42,358 nucleotides of DNA, from contig PAAD01000001.1 of assembly GCA_002698745.1 (NCBI GenBank), positions 1 to 42,358 of the forward strand. The letters run 5' to 3'. The notes beneath the pieces were generated by a model, which did not search any database, was not told the origin of the DNA, and saw only the letters and a list, made by a program, of their open reading frames with translations. Below, one piece after another: positions 7,096 through 15,684 of the stretch. The stretch comes from Flavobacteriaceae bacterium (GTDB taxonomy: Bacteria > Bacteroidota > Bacteroidia > Flavobacteriales > Flavobacteriaceae). Numbering within the stretch: the first letter of the stretch is position 1; each line of letters starts with the position of its first letter. A program made the translations under genes and the position numbers.

Positions 7096-9279
7096 ATGAA
7101 ATTTAATACAATACTCACCTTAGCTTTAACCATTCCTTTCGTTTTTGCTTTTGCGCAAGAAACAAACACGCCCCAAGGGCATACCAATCAAAATAAGTTT
7201 CGACAACTTTATGATGAGCTGGCCACGCCAAATGTTTACAGAACAGCCTCAGGTGCACCAGGTCCCGCTTACTATCAACAGCAGGCGGATTATGTCATGG
7301 AGCTCACCTTAAATGATGATACACAAGAATTGTTTGGAGATCAGATTATCACCTACACTAACAATTCCCCTGAAACGCTCTCTTATTTATGGTTGCAGCT
7401 TGACCAAAACGTCCGAGCCCGTGACGGCCAATCTTTTGACAGACTTGATAATGGAAACGATTACTATGGAACCCAGCGAGCCGTTGGTCCTGGTTTTATA
7501 AATGCTTTTATATTGGAAGAAAAATTTGATGGTGGTTTTAAAATAGACTTGCTCCAAGGCACAGATGGAATGGATTTACCATATACGGTGCATCAGACCA
7601 TGATGCGCATAGATTTACCAACACCATTAGTCTCTGGAACGGCTATTTCGTTCCGTGTTAAGTGGCATTACAATATCCCAAATCGTCAGTTTTGGGACGC
7701 TCGTTCTGGTTATGAATATTTTAAAAAGGATGACAACTACGCGTACTTTATAGCGCAGTTTTTCCCACGTATGGCAGTATATAACGATGTTGAAGGCTGG
7801 CAAAATCAACAGTTTTGGGGCAATGGAGAGTTTGCACTTCCTTTTGGCGACTATGATGTAAAAATCACGGTTCCCGATGATCATATTGTGGAGTCTACTG
7901 GTGTTTTGGAAAACCGTAAGGCGGTTTATACATCAACCATGATGAAGCGTTTCAGGGAGGCAAAAAAATCTTATGATGATCCTGTTTTTATTGTAACACA
8001 AGACGAGGCTGAGGCTAACGAAAAAAGCACACCAATAGGATTTAAGACATGGCATTTTACGGCAAAAAATGTACGTGATTTTGCTTTTGCTTCTTCGCGT
8101 AAGTTTATTGTTGATATGATGAATGTAGATGTCAACGGAAATGATGTAATGGCTGTTTCGGTCTATCCCAAAGAAGGTAATCCGCTTTGGGAACGATGGT
8201 CTACTAAGACAGTGGCGAGTGCATTGAAGTCATACTCAAAAATGACCTTTGATTACCCTTATCACAAAGCGGTATCTGTACACGCTGACGATGTGGGTAT
8301 GGAGTACCCCATGATTTGTTTCAACTTTGGACGTCCTGACGTCAATGGTAAATACAGCGACCGCACCAAATTTCGTATGATAGGTGTTATTATACATGAG
8401 ATTGGTCACAATTTCTTTCCTATGATTGTGAATTCAGATGAACGCCAATGGGGTTGGATGGATGAGGGTTTAAACTCCTTTGTACAGATTATTGCCGAGC
8501 AGGATTTTGGAAAGTCACATCCAGATGCGATTCCAGGCATGGATCGTTACCCTTCTGATGATATGGATCCGCAGAATATTGTGCCTTACATGTCAGGAAA
8601 TCAAGACTTCATAGCGCCGATTATGGCTAATCCCGAGAATGTGTATCAACTCGGTCCAAATGCATATAGCAAACCAGCAACAGCGCTAAATATTTTAAGA
8701 GAAACTGTTATGGGTCGCGAATTGTTCGACCATGCCTTTAAAACCTTTTCACAACGCTGGATGTTTAAACACCCAACTCCAGAAGATTTCTTCCGGTCCA
8801 TGGAAGATGCTTCTGCTTTTGATTTGGATTGGTTCTGGCGGGGATGGGTTTTTACCACTGATGTTGTAGATATGGGAGTTACTGGTGTTAAGGACATCAA
8901 AAAGTTTGATAATGATATGCGTTATTTTTCACGTTATTTCACCAACAGTTTGCGGAATCTTACTCCTGATGCTTTCAAGAATCGCAAAGAACCTAAGAAA
9001 TTCTACAAGGTTACTTTTGAAAAACCAGGTGGTATTCCAATGCCACTAATTGTGGAGTATTCTTATGCTGACGGAACAAAAGAACGCAAGACCTATCCTG
9101 CTCAAGTATGGCGCAAAAGCGACAGACTAGTTAGCAAGTATATTGCTACAGACAAAGAGATTGTCGGGGTATTGGTTGACCCAGATAACGCTACAGCAGA
9201 TATCAACAAGGATAACAACACTTGGCCCAAGGTATTGGAGGAAAATGACTTTGAAAAGTTCAAAAAACAACAGGACTAA
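7096..9279 (+). CDS. M1 family metallopeptidase (aminopeptidase), secreted
   Basis: 727 residues from the ATG at 7096 (the track's TTG at 7090 is less likely). A signal peptide (MKFNTILTLALTIPFVFAFAQ) directs export. The gluzincin site is complete: HEIGH at residues 434-438 and Glu457 in WMDEGLNS, exactly the HExxH-x18-E spacing. GMEYPMICFN, just upstream, takes the place of the GAMEN exopeptidase motif, as is usual in this bacterial M1 subgroup. The N-terminal part (~45-270) is the beta-sandwich domain typical of M1 (LNDDTQELFGDQIITYTNNSPETLSYLWLQLDQN). It likely trims peptides in the periplasm. It lies 41 bp after the DUF6702 gene. No T9SS sorting domain is visible at the C-terminus. Confidence 0.93.
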   Translation: MKFNTILTLALTIPFVFAFAQETNTPQGHTNQNKFRQLYDELATPNVYRTASGAPGPAYYQQQADYVMELTLNDDTQELFGDQIITYTNNSPETLSYLWLQLDQNVRARDGQSFDRLDNGNDYYGTQRAVGPGFINAFILEEKFDGGFKIDLLQGTDGMDLPYTVHQTMMRIDLPTPLVSGTAISFRVKWHYNIPNRQFWDARSGYEYFKKDDNYAYFIAQFFPRMAVYNDVEGWQNQQFWGNGEFALPFGDYDVKITVPDDHIVESTGVLENRKAVYTSTMMKRFREAKKSYDDPVFIVTQDEAEANEKSTPIGFKTWHFTAKNVRDFAFASSRKFIVDMMNVDVNGNDVMAVSVYPKEGNPLWERWSTKTVASALKSYSKMTFDYPYHKAVSVHADDVGMEYPMICFNFGRPDVNGKYSDRTKFRMIGVIIHEIGHNFFPMIVNSDERQWGWMDEGLNSFVQIIAEQDFGKSHPDAIPGMDRYPSDDMDPQNIVPYMSGNQDFIAPIMANPENVYQLGPNAYSKPATALNILRETVMGRELFDHAFKTFSQRWMFKHPTPEDFFRSMEDASAFDLDWFWRGWVFTTDVVDMGVTGVKDIKKFDNDMRYFSRYFTNSLRNLTPDAFKNRKEPKKFYKVTFEKPGGIPMPLIVEYSYADGTKERKTYPAQVWRKSDRLVSKYIATDKEIVGVLVDPDNATADINKDNNTWPKVLEENDFEKFKKQQD

Positions 9280-9325
9280 ACACGGAAGCCAGTTATAGGG
9301 GTGAATTTTTAGATTAACTTTGGAT

Positions 9326-9589
9326 ATGGTTTATTTTATTAGCGGTGCTGAAATCGTATTTGTTTTCATGGTCGTACTTTTGGTATTTGGTTCCAATCGC
9401 ATTCCAGATATTGCTCGTACTTTTGCTAAGGCGATTCAACAGGTAAAAACGGCCAGTCGTGATTTCCGCCAAGAAATTGAAAAATCTGCTGAAGCCCAAG
9501 GTTTAGATACCAAAGAGCTTCAAAAAGAAGTAAACGACATCAAAAAAGAATTAAACGATATTACAGGTACGGTAAAGCGCAAGCGCTAA
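9326..9589 (+). CDS. tatA: Sec-independent protein translocase subunit TatA/TatB
   Basis: 87 residues from the ATG at 9326. It has one N-terminal transmembrane helix (VYFISGAEIVFVFMVVLLVFG), the FG hinge at residues 21-22, and an amphipathic helix (SNRIPDIARTFAKAIQQVKTASRDFRQEIEK), followed by a charged coiled-coil-like tail. This is the TatA/TatB layout. The polar residue in the helix is Glu9, as in E. coli TatB, whereas TatA has Gln there. Flavobacteria often have a single TatA/B-like protein of this form, so the TatA versus TatB label is soft. TatC is not in this window. The stop overlaps that of the convergent O-methyltransferase gene by 4 bp. Confidence 0.88.
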   Translation: MVYFISGAEIVFVFMVVLLVFGSNRIPDIARTFAKAIQQVKTASRDFRQEIEKSAEAQGLDTKELQKEVNDIKKELNDITGTVKRKR

Positions 9590-10221
9590 AGTTTGCGCAA
9601 GAGTGTTAGCCCATCCCTAACTGGAAGTATTAGCGTTTCTACACGTTTATCGCTAGCTACTTTTTTATTGAAAAACTGAAGTGATCGTGTTGCTTCGTCT
9701 ACTGCGATTTCCATCACTTTCCCAGACCATAATACATTATCAGCAATTATTAATCCCCCTGAACGCAGCCGATCAACAATCAAATCAAAGTAGAGCGGAT
9801 ACTGCTCCTTATCGGCATCAATAAATACAAAGTCAAAAGTTCCTTTAATTGTAGGAATAATTTCGGAAGCATTTCCCAAATGCTGAATGATTTGATTTCC
9901 ATAACCTGAGGCATCAAAGTATCTGCGTTGCATGTCGGAAAGTTCCTCGTTTTTATCAATAGTATCAATTTGCCCATCTGTTTGTAAACCTTCTGCCAGA
10001 CATAGGGCCGAATAACCTGTATAGGTGCCAATTTCCAAGATACGTTTTGGAGACGCTAATTTAGATAATAATGCTAATAAACGCCCTTGATATGCACCAC
10101 TCAACATGCGTGGCTGCAACACCTTTAGTTGGGTTTCTCGTGCTAGCTTTTGCAGCAATATGGGTTCTTGCTCGGTGTGTTTTGCTACATATGCTTCTAA
10201 ATTTGAGTCTAAAAAATTCAT
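9586..10221 (-). CDS. O-methyltransferase, SAM-dependent (catechol-OMT/TrmR-like family 3)
   Basis: 211 residues, a full-length Methyltransf_3 protein. Motif I is ILEIGTYTGYSALCLAEGL, motif II GQIDTIDKNEE, and the metal-binding motif is FDFVFIDADKEQYPLYFDL followed by GGLIIADNVLWSGKV, both diagnostic of the caffeoyl-CoA/catechol OMT family. Bacterial homologues methylate catechol-like metabolites or, as TrmR, the wobble 5-hydroxyuridine of tRNA; I cannot choose between these from sequence. Its start overlaps the flavin reductase stop by 4 bp, so the two genes form an operon on the minus strand. It converges with tatA. Confidence 0.9.
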   Translation of the reverse strand: MNFLDSNLEAYVAKHTEQEPILLQKLARETQLKVLQPRMLSGAYQGRLLALLSKLASPKRILEIGTYTGYSALCLAEGLQTDGQIDTIDKNEELSDMQRRYFDASGYGNQIIQHLGNASEIIPTIKGTFDFVFIDADKEQYPLYFDLIVDRLRSGGLIIADNVLWSGKVMEIAVDEATRSLQFFNKKVASDKRVETLILPVRDGLTLLRKL

Positions 10222-10841
10222 GCTTTTTTGGGTCTTGCGTATTCGAAGCGGTCTAGTAATTTCGTTGTCGCGTAGCCGTCTAATCCGTTTATGGCTACTG
10301 TATTGGCGTTTTCAAGTTTTAGCCATCCATCATCTTGTTGGATATCTAGGTCTGCAACAAAAACATGTTCAATTGAGCTAACCAAAAGTAAAGTGTCATT
10401 TTCTTTAATTTCATATTCATTTAAGTACCTACAACCCAAACGTATTTTTGCGCCTTTCACAAAAGGGGCAGCGAAGTTTCCAAGAAATTCTTCTTCCAAA
10501 TCTGTTTTGGTAAATTCTGAAATTTCATCTGGATATTTTGCGGAAGTGTGATGGGCATCTTCAATGATATCACTATAGATGTGGTTTATCGTAAAAATTC
10601 CAGTGTCTTTAATGTTACGATAGGTGTCTCTTGGCACAGTAGTAGGGCGCAGAATAAAGCCAATCAATGGCGGATTACTTCCAAGATGTGTAATGCTACT
10701 AAAAACAGCTACATTGCTTACGCCATTAAGCGATTTTGTTCCCAATAAATTTGCCGATTTAAAGCCTGTGCAACTATTGATTAGATTTAACCGAAAGATT
10801 TTGTCCATCTGGTTAATATCTGTACGTGTATAATGTATCAT
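10218..10841 (-). CDS. flavin reductase family protein (FMN-binding split barrel)
   Basis: 207 residues. The flavin_reduct fold is shown by the N-terminal NSCTGFKSANLLGTKSLNGVSNVAVFSSITHLGSNPPLIGFILRP, the usual S-x-N-[VL]-[AS]-x-F-[SN] block, then a PRDTYRNIKDTGIFTINHI segment and HHTSAKYPDEISEF. The family binds FMN and either reduces it with NAD(P)H or acts as an oxidoreductase component. No partner monooxygenase is adjacent. It is the first gene of a two-gene operon with the O-methyltransferase. A TAAGTTTG box sits 13 bp ahead of its start. Confidence 0.88.
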   Translation of the reverse strand: MIHYTRTDINQMDKIFRLNLINSCTGFKSANLLGTKSLNGVSNVAVFSSITHLGSNPPLIGFILRPTTVPRDTYRNIKDTGIFTINHIYSDIIEDAHHTSAKYPDEISEFTKTDLEEEFLGNFAAPFVKGAKIRLGCRYLNEYEIKENDTLLLVSSIEHVFVADLDIQQDDGWLKLENANTVAINGLDGYATTKLLDRFEYARPKKA

Positions 10842-10854
10842 GGCGCTTTTGGTG

Positions 10855-10862
10855 CAAACTTA
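10855..10862 (-). promoter_or_regulatory. -7 box ahead of the flavin reductase gene
   Basis: The minus strand reads TAAGTTTG, an exact TAnnTTTG match 13 bases before the flavin reductase ATG. No -33 TTG is seen. The implied leader is under 10 nt. Confidence 0.45.
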
Positions 10863-10897
10863 CGCAATACGTTGAATTTAGTTACTTTTACGCTTCC

Positions 10898-10972
10898 GGG
10901 TCATTAACTCAGTTGGTTCAGAGTGTCGCCTTGACAGGGCGGAAGTCATTGGTTCGAATCCAATATGACCCA
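10898..10972 (+). tRNA. tRNA-Val (anticodon GAC)
   Basis: A 75-nt cloverleaf. The acceptor stem GGGTCAT pairs fully with ATGACCC, with discriminator A. The D arm is ACTC...GAGT. The anticodon stem TCGCC/GGCGG (one G-T pair) encloses the loop TTGACAG with anticodon GAC at 10933-10935. The T arm is ATTGG-TTCGAAT-CCAAT. CCA is not encoded; the next bases are CAAAA. It lies between the divergent flavin reductase gene and yjbQ, whose ATG follows 6 nt after the tRNA end. Confidence 0.96.
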
Positions 10973-10978
10973 CAAAAT

Positions 10979-11386
10979 ATGATTTTTCAAAAAGAAATAA
11001 GCCTTCCGCCCTTCTCTAGGGGATTTCATTTAATCACCTCACATGTTTTAGAAGAAATGCCAAAAAATTGTGGAATCGTTCATGTTTTTATTAAGCACAC
11101 TTCTGCAAGCATTACAATTAACGAAAACGCTGATCCAAGTGTTAGATTGGATTTTGAAACACACTTTAATAAATTAGTTTCAGAAGAAGACACGCATTAC
11201 ACCCACACGATTGAAGGTCCTGATGACATGACCTCACATATTAAAAGCAGTATTTTGGGATCTTCTGTGAGCTTTCCTGTAAAAGATGGGGTGCCACAAT
11301 TGGGTATTTGGCAAGGTGTTTATTTGTGTGAGCATCGCAATAATGCGGGGTCAAGGAAAATTTTTATTACTTTCATAGGACAATAA
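10979..11386 (+). CDS. yjbQ: YjbQ family protein (UPF0047, secondary thiamine-phosphate synthase)
   Basis: 135 residues from the ATG at 10979. The longer frame in the ORF track runs back through the tRNA and is not coding there. Family signatures: GIVHVFIKHTSASITINENADPSV and the C-terminal HTIEGPDDMTSHIKSSILGSSVSFPVKDGVPQLGIWQGVYLCEHR, including the metal-binding His residues. UPF0047 proteins have a weak side activity as thiamine-phosphate synthase; the physiological role is not settled. The start is 6 nt past the tRNA-Val 3' end, so its mRNA either overlaps the tRNA precursor or has almost no leader. It precedes the M20 gene by 15 bp. Confidence 0.93.
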   Translation: MIFQKEISLPPFSRGFHLITSHVLEEMPKNCGIVHVFIKHTSASITINENADPSVRLDFETHFNKLVSEEDTHYTHTIEGPDDMTSHIKSSILGSSVSFPVKDGVPQLGIWQGVYLCEHRNNAGSRKIFITFIGQ

Positions 11387-11401
11387 TTTAATTTTTAATC
11401 C

Positions 11402-12691
11402 ATGCGAATTGCCTTTCTTCATATAATTTTATCCTTGTTTGTCACGCATGCACAAACCTCAGATTTACTTATCAAGGACCTAATAGAAAAAAACTTAACG
11501 GAGACTATTGAGCTTAGACATTGGTTTCATCAAAATGCTGAGTTGAGCAATAGAGAGTTTAAAACTTCGAAAAGAATTGCGCAAGAATTAAAAAAAATAG
11601 GGCTTAATCCCAAAACAGGAATTGCCAAAACTGGCGTAGTTGCTGTTTTAAATGAAGGTAAGCCAGGACCTGTGGTGGCACTACGTGCCGATATAGACGG
11701 ACTTCCCGTCAAGGAAAGAGCTGATCTTCCATGGGCATCAAAAATGACTGGTCTATACAACGGAGAAGAGGTGCCCGTTATGCACGCTTGTGGCCATGAC
11801 ACACATACTGCCATTTTATTGGCTACCGCAAAAGTTTTGTACAATATAAAAGATCAGATTCCTGGTCAGGTTAAATTTATTTTTCAACCTGCTGAAGAAG
11901 GACCGCCTCCAGGTGAAGAGGGGGGAGCAGAGTTGATGGTAAAAGAAGGTGTTTTAAAAAATCCAGATGTGGACGCCATCTTTGGATTACATATCAGCTC
12001 AAAATCAACCGTTGGTCAAGTCTTACTAAAACCAGGCTCCATCATGGCAGCAGTTGATGAATTTAGGATTGATTTAACGGGTGCGCAAACGCACGGCTCT
12101 ACTCCTTGGACAGGAATTGATCCTATAGTCACGGCATCTCAAATGATTAATTCAATTCAGACCATTGTGAGTAGGAGTATGCCGCTTACTACTGCTGCAG
12201 CTGTTGTTACCATTGGCAGTATTCACGGAGGTGTGAGGAGCAATATAATTCCTGAAAAACTCTATATGTTGGGTACTATTAGGACCTTAGATAATAGTAT
12301 GCGTGCAACTGTTCTCACAAGGTTAGACGAAATTGTTCAAAATGTCGCAGCAGCAAACAATGTGAAGGCTGAAGTAACCTTCATGAATAGTTATCCCGTT
12401 ACTTATAATGATCCAGAACTATATGAAAAGATGCTACCCACACTAATGAGAGTTTGTGGCGCTGACAATGTAAATTATATGGATGCAATTACAGGAGCAG
12501 AAGACTTTTCTTTCTTTCAAAGGGAAGTGCCAGGTGTTTATTTCTTTATCGGTGGCACTTCAAAAGGAATGGATTTAGAAAAGGTTGCACCTCACCACAC
12601 ACCGGACTTTTATGTTGACGATTCGGCATTAGAAACGGGTATTGTTTCCATGACCTCCCTCACTTTAGATTATTTCACAAAAGGTTTATAA
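11402..12691 (+). CDS. M20 family amidohydrolase (hippurate/IAA-amino acid hydrolase-like), exported
   Basis: 429 residues with a signal peptide (MRIAFLHIILSLFVTHAQT). M20D motifs in order: ELRHWFHQNAELSNREFKT, LRADIDGLPVKE, MHACGHDTHTAILL (metal ligands Cys and His), FIFQPAEEGPPPGEEGGAELM (Glu-Glu, the catalytic base and a ligand), FGLHISS, a GAQTHGSTPWTGIDPI dimerisation-domain stretch and GAEDFSFF near the end. Such enzymes cleave N-acyl amino acids or related amides. Export is unusual for classical HipO but common for this flavobacterial subgroup. The 3' end overlaps murF by 6 bp on the opposite strand. Confidence 0.92.
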   Translation: MRIAFLHIILSLFVTHAQTSDLLIKDLIEKNLTETIELRHWFHQNAELSNREFKTSKRIAQELKKIGLNPKTGIAKTGVVAVLNEGKPGPVVALRADIDGLPVKERADLPWASKMTGLYNGEEVPVMHACGHDTHTAILLATAKVLYNIKDQIPGQVKFIFQPAEEGPPPGEEGGAELMVKEGVLKNPDVDAIFGLHISSKSTVGQVLLKPGSIMAAVDEFRIDLTGAQTHGSTPWTGIDPIVTASQMINSIQTIVSRSMPLTTAAAVVTIGSIHGGVRSNIIPEKLYMLGTIRTLDNSMRATVLTRLDEIVQNVAAANNVKAEVTFMNSYPVTYNDPELYEKMLPTLMRVCGADNVNYMDAITGAEDFSFFQREVPGVYFFIGGTSKGMDLEKVAPHHTPDFYVDDSALETGIVSMTSLTLDYFTKGL

Positions 12692-13942
12692 AATATCAAG
12701 TACTTTTTCTAAAGTAGCACTTCGCGATCCTTTTATAAGTATCTGATCAGTCTCAACTGGATTGTTTCTCAAAAACACATTGAGTTCTTTGACTGATTTA
12801 AAGTAATTTGTATCTACAAGTGATTCATAGGGTTTTCCTACCCAATAACATGCATCAAAGTCATGGTTTAAAACCAAATCAACCAAAGCCTGGTGTTCGG
12901 ACGATTCATAAGTTCCTAGCTCTGCCATGTGTCCCAGTATAACAGCTTTTTTTCCACTTCTTTTACTAAATGCTGCTAAAGCAACTTTCATACTACTTGG
13001 ATTTGCATTGTAAGCGTCAAACGTTAATATCTTTCCATTTTGTTTTATTAGTTGAGATCGGCTGTTGTTAGGAGTGTAATCACTAACGGCTTTGGCAGCT
13101 TTTGATAACGAAACACCAAAGTACGCACCAATGCTTACAGCAGCAGCAATATTTTCTTTGTTGAAGGCACCTACAAGATGTGTAGGAATTTCAATACTTT
13201 GACATGATAATTTTAAGGTTGGTTGTTCTTTTACAATCCTAAATTCGGATGGTTTATAGTTAATATGCTCAATACCACCTATTGATTTAAATAACTTATT
13301 ATCATCTTCATTTACAAAAATAAGCCCGTTATTTTTTTTAATAAAATCATAAAGTTCTGTTTTACCTTTAAGCACACCTTTTTCAGATCCAAATCCTTTA
13401 AGATGTGCTTTACCTACATTGGTAATTAGCCCATGTGTAGGTTGAGTTATTTCACACAAAAATGCAATCTCTTTTATGTGGTTGGCACCCATCTCTATAA
13501 TTGCATGACTGTGTACCGGCTTTAGTCGTAATAGGGTTAGGGGAACGCCTATGTGATTATTGAGGTTTCCATTAGTAGCCAACACATTATGGGTAGTGCC
13601 TAAAACAGCATGCATAAGTGCTTTTGTCGTGGTTTTTCCATTACTACCCGTGAGTGCAATTAATGGAATATCGAATTGGCTTCTGTGAAGTTGTGCAAGC
13701 CCCTGCAATGTTTCTAGCACATCATCTACTAAATAACAATTTGGGTTTGCCTCAGCCACCGCTTTATTATCAACTATCGCAGCTAACGCCCCTTTTTTAA
13801 TTGCTTGGTGCGCAAATGTATTTGCATCGAAGTTTGGGCCGTTGAGGGCGAAAAAAAGTTGGTTGGAATTTATTTTCCTACTATCGGTTTGAACCCCAGA
13901 AGATTTTAAAAATAATTGATAAACTTCATTAAGCGAAGTCAT
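12686..13942 (-). CDS. murF: UDP-N-acetylmuramoyl-tripeptide--D-alanyl-D-alanine ligase
   Basis: 418 residues from the ATG at 13942 (MTSLNEVYQLF). The ORF track's extra 23 codons reach into gldJ and are rejected. MurF adds D-Ala-D-Ala to the UDP-MurNAc-tripeptide in the cytoplasm. Domains in order: N-terminal substrate domain (SSGVQTDSRKINSNQLFFALNGPNFDAN), ATPase domain with P-loop ALTGSNGKTTTKAL and NHIGVPLTLLRL, EMGANHIKEIAFL, TNVGKAHLKGFGS, then a C-terminal domain with FDAYNANPSSMKVAL and AVILGHMAELG. It starts 4 bp after gldJ, the usual flavobacterial gldJ-murF arrangement, and converges with the M20 gene. Confidence 0.97.
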   Translation of the reverse strand: MTSLNEVYQLFLKSSGVQTDSRKINSNQLFFALNGPNFDANTFAHQAIKKGALAAIVDNKAVAEANPNCYLVDDVLETLQGLAQLHRSQFDIPLIALTGSNGKTTTKALMHAVLGTTHNVLATNGNLNNHIGVPLTLLRLKPVHSHAIIEMGANHIKEIAFLCEITQPTHGLITNVGKAHLKGFGSEKGVLKGKTELYDFIKKNNGLIFVNEDDNKLFKSIGGIEHINYKPSEFRIVKEQPTLKLSCQSIEIPTHLVGAFNKENIAAAVSIGAYFGVSLSKAAKAVSDYTPNNSRSQLIKQNGKILTFDAYNANPSSMKVALAAFSKRSGKKAVILGHMAELGTYESSEHQALVDLVLNHDFDACYWVGKPYESLVDTNYFKSVKELNVFLRNNPVETDQILIKGSRSATLEKVLDIL

Positions 13943-13946
13943 GGCT

Positions 13947-15548
13947 TTAGTCTCGCGGACGTTTCTTTTGTTTACTTTCCCCCAAGTATGACATGGCACA
14001 ACGAAAGCCAATATAATCAGCGGCCATAAATTCGGGTAAATAACGTCTTTGAGCAGGATCTAGCCAATATGCACGGTCTTTCCAAGACCCTCCTTTAACA
14101 ACACGTGTTTGGTCTGAAATTAGCGATTTTACTTTTTCTTTATCTTTTATTTGGTCTCCTTTTTTGTTTACTGCAAATTTGTACATTTCATCAGCATCAC
14201 CATTTGGATTGGATTGTACATCCCCATCAAGAAAGTCAGCGTTGTAAGCTTCATTAAAATTTATACGTAGTTGACTATCATTTTTGTCAATTTCAGAAAA
14301 TACTACATCACCAGGCAAGGCCTTAACAGCGAGTTTGTTATTAGCCATGGTATCAATAATTACCTTATCCACAATTTTTGTTTTTCCGTCTTCGTTAATG
14401 GCGGGTTTTTTGTAAAGGTTGCCCCTGTAATAGTTCAAGTCAGAAACATCATTATTTATTATTGGCCGGTAAACATCCGCAACCCACTCAGCCACATTGC
14501 CACCCATGCCATAGAGTCCAAAACTGTTGGGAGAGAATGCTCGTACAGGTGCTGTAATATCAGCATTATCTGAAGACCATCCTGCAACACCACTGTAATC
14601 TCCTTTGCCTTGTTTGAAATTTGCTAACTGGTCTCCTTCATTTTTCCGTTTCGAAGATCTAGTAGAGGCCCCGGACCATGGATATTTCTTTTTGCCACGA
14701 TAATTATTGTATTCTCTAGCTTCATTTAAACCTAAAGCTGCATATTCCCATTCGGCTTCTGTGGGCAAGCGGTATTCTGGAAGCAACAAGCCTTTTTCAC
14801 GTTTGACAAAATTTAACTCAGTTGAATCAGCATCTTTACTGCGTGGCTGAGAGTTCCTGCCAGCTTTTTCGTTAATATCCCCGCCATATGACTGCTTTGG
14901 GGCAAGTAAATATGTTTGAGTATTAAATTCTTTTCCTGGTGAAAGACTGTCGATTTGAATTGAAACCCCTTTCTCAATATATCCTTCACGTTCCAATATA
15001 CTCTCATTAACCCGTTCGGTACGCCATTTAGCGAAGTTTGTTGCTTGTTGCCAAGTAACCCCAACGACGGGATAATCTTGGAAAGAAGGGTGTCGTAAGT
15101 AGTTGTTTACCATATCCTCATTAAAGCCTAGTGGGCTTCGCCAAACCATAGTGTCCGGAAGGGCTGCAGTGTATACATCAGCATATAAATTTCCTTGATT
15201 TTTATAAACGCGCTCAAGCCAATCCAAATATTCGTTGTACATCAAATTTGTAACTTCAGTTTCGTCAAGGTAAAAAGAACGTACTTGCACGCGAACAGGT
15301 GCGTTGTTCCAGTCATGCATTACATCGTCCTGTACTTTACCCTTAACAAAAGTTCCACCTGGTACAAAAACAAGCCCTGGGCCAACTTCTTGGCCTTTAT
15401 AGCCAGTTTCATATTTAAAGCCTCCTCTAGGAGAATTAATGGCTAGTCCCGTTCCCTGTGAAACATTTGATCTGCCTTTACTTGTACTACAACTTGAAAC
15501 AATTGTAATTATTATAGCGGAAATGAATAGATTTGTGTACGTTTTCAT
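13947..15548 (-). CDS. gldJ: gliding motility lipoprotein GldJ (SUMF1/formylglycine-like fold)
   Basis: 533 residues. A lipoprotein signal ends at Cys20 (ITIVSSCSTSKG). The rest carries an FGE-sulfatase (SUMF1) fold in two blocks: PGLVFVPGGTFVKG and RVQVRSFYLDETEVTNLMYNEYLDWL, then YRLPTEAEWEYAALG, FGLYGMGGNVAEWVADVY, RVVKGGSWKDRAYWLDPAQRR and ADYIGFRCAMS. In Flavobacterium johnsoniae GldJ is an outer-membrane lipoprotein needed for gliding and to stabilise GldK and the T9SS. The GldJ call rests on length, lipobox, large insert between the blocks and the murF/porU neighbours. Catalytic FGE activity is not expected. It is divergent from porU across 136 bp. Confidence 0.94.
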   Translation of the reverse strand: MKTYTNLFISAIIITIVSSCSTSKGRSNVSQGTGLAINSPRGGFKYETGYKGQEVGPGLVFVPGGTFVKGKVQDDVMHDWNNAPVRVQVRSFYLDETEVTNLMYNEYLDWLERVYKNQGNLYADVYTAALPDTMVWRSPLGFNEDMVNNYLRHPSFQDYPVVGVTWQQATNFAKWRTERVNESILEREGYIEKGVSIQIDSLSPGKEFNTQTYLLAPKQSYGGDINEKAGRNSQPRSKDADSTELNFVKREKGLLLPEYRLPTEAEWEYAALGLNEAREYNNYRGKKKYPWSGASTRSSKRKNEGDQLANFKQGKGDYSGVAGWSSDNADITAPVRAFSPNSFGLYGMGGNVAEWVADVYRPIINNDVSDLNYYRGNLYKKPAINEDGKTKIVDKVIIDTMANNKLAVKALPGDVVFSEIDKNDSQLRINFNEAYNADFLDGDVQSNPNGDADEMYKFAVNKKGDQIKDKEKVKSLISDQTRVVKGGSWKDRAYWLDPAQRRYLPEFMAADYIGFRCAMSYLGESKQKKRPRD

Positions 15549-15684
15549 TATAAGTTTTCAATTCATATCAAACTGCAATATACGAATAAATAGTGCGTTA
15601 GTGTACTTACAAAACGAAGTCAAGTCTAAATTAGTATATAACACTTATTATACTATTATTTAATTAGCACCGTTATAATCAAAT
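15549..15684. promoter_or_regulatory. divergent gldJ/porU intergenic region
   Basis: These 136 AT-rich bases separate the 5' ends of gldJ (minus) and porU (plus), so both promoters must lie here unless transcripts start elsewhere. I find no exact TAnnTTTG match on either strand. The minus strand has a near match ending in TTTGATATG, and the plus strand has only AT-rich segments such as TTATACTATTA. No ORF or hairpin stands out. Confidence 0.5.

Noticed and set aside
9315-9322. TAACTTTG box just before tatA
   Set aside because: It ends 3 bases before the ATG, which would put transcription start inside the gene; a chance match or overlapping context is more likely.
10826-10978. N-terminal extension of the yjbQ ORF (MYNVSWRFW...)
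   Set aside because: It runs through the tRNA-Val gene and overlaps the flavin reductase promoter; family similarity begins at the ATG at 10979.
13943-14011. 23-codon upstream extension of murF
   Set aside because: It lies inside gldJ on the same strand; the ATG at 13942, 4 bp after the gldJ stop, fits MurF.
13947-15548. GldJ as a true formylglycine-generating sulfatase activator
   Set aside because: Lipobox, length, domain layout and neighbours match GldJ; no sulfatase lies nearby.
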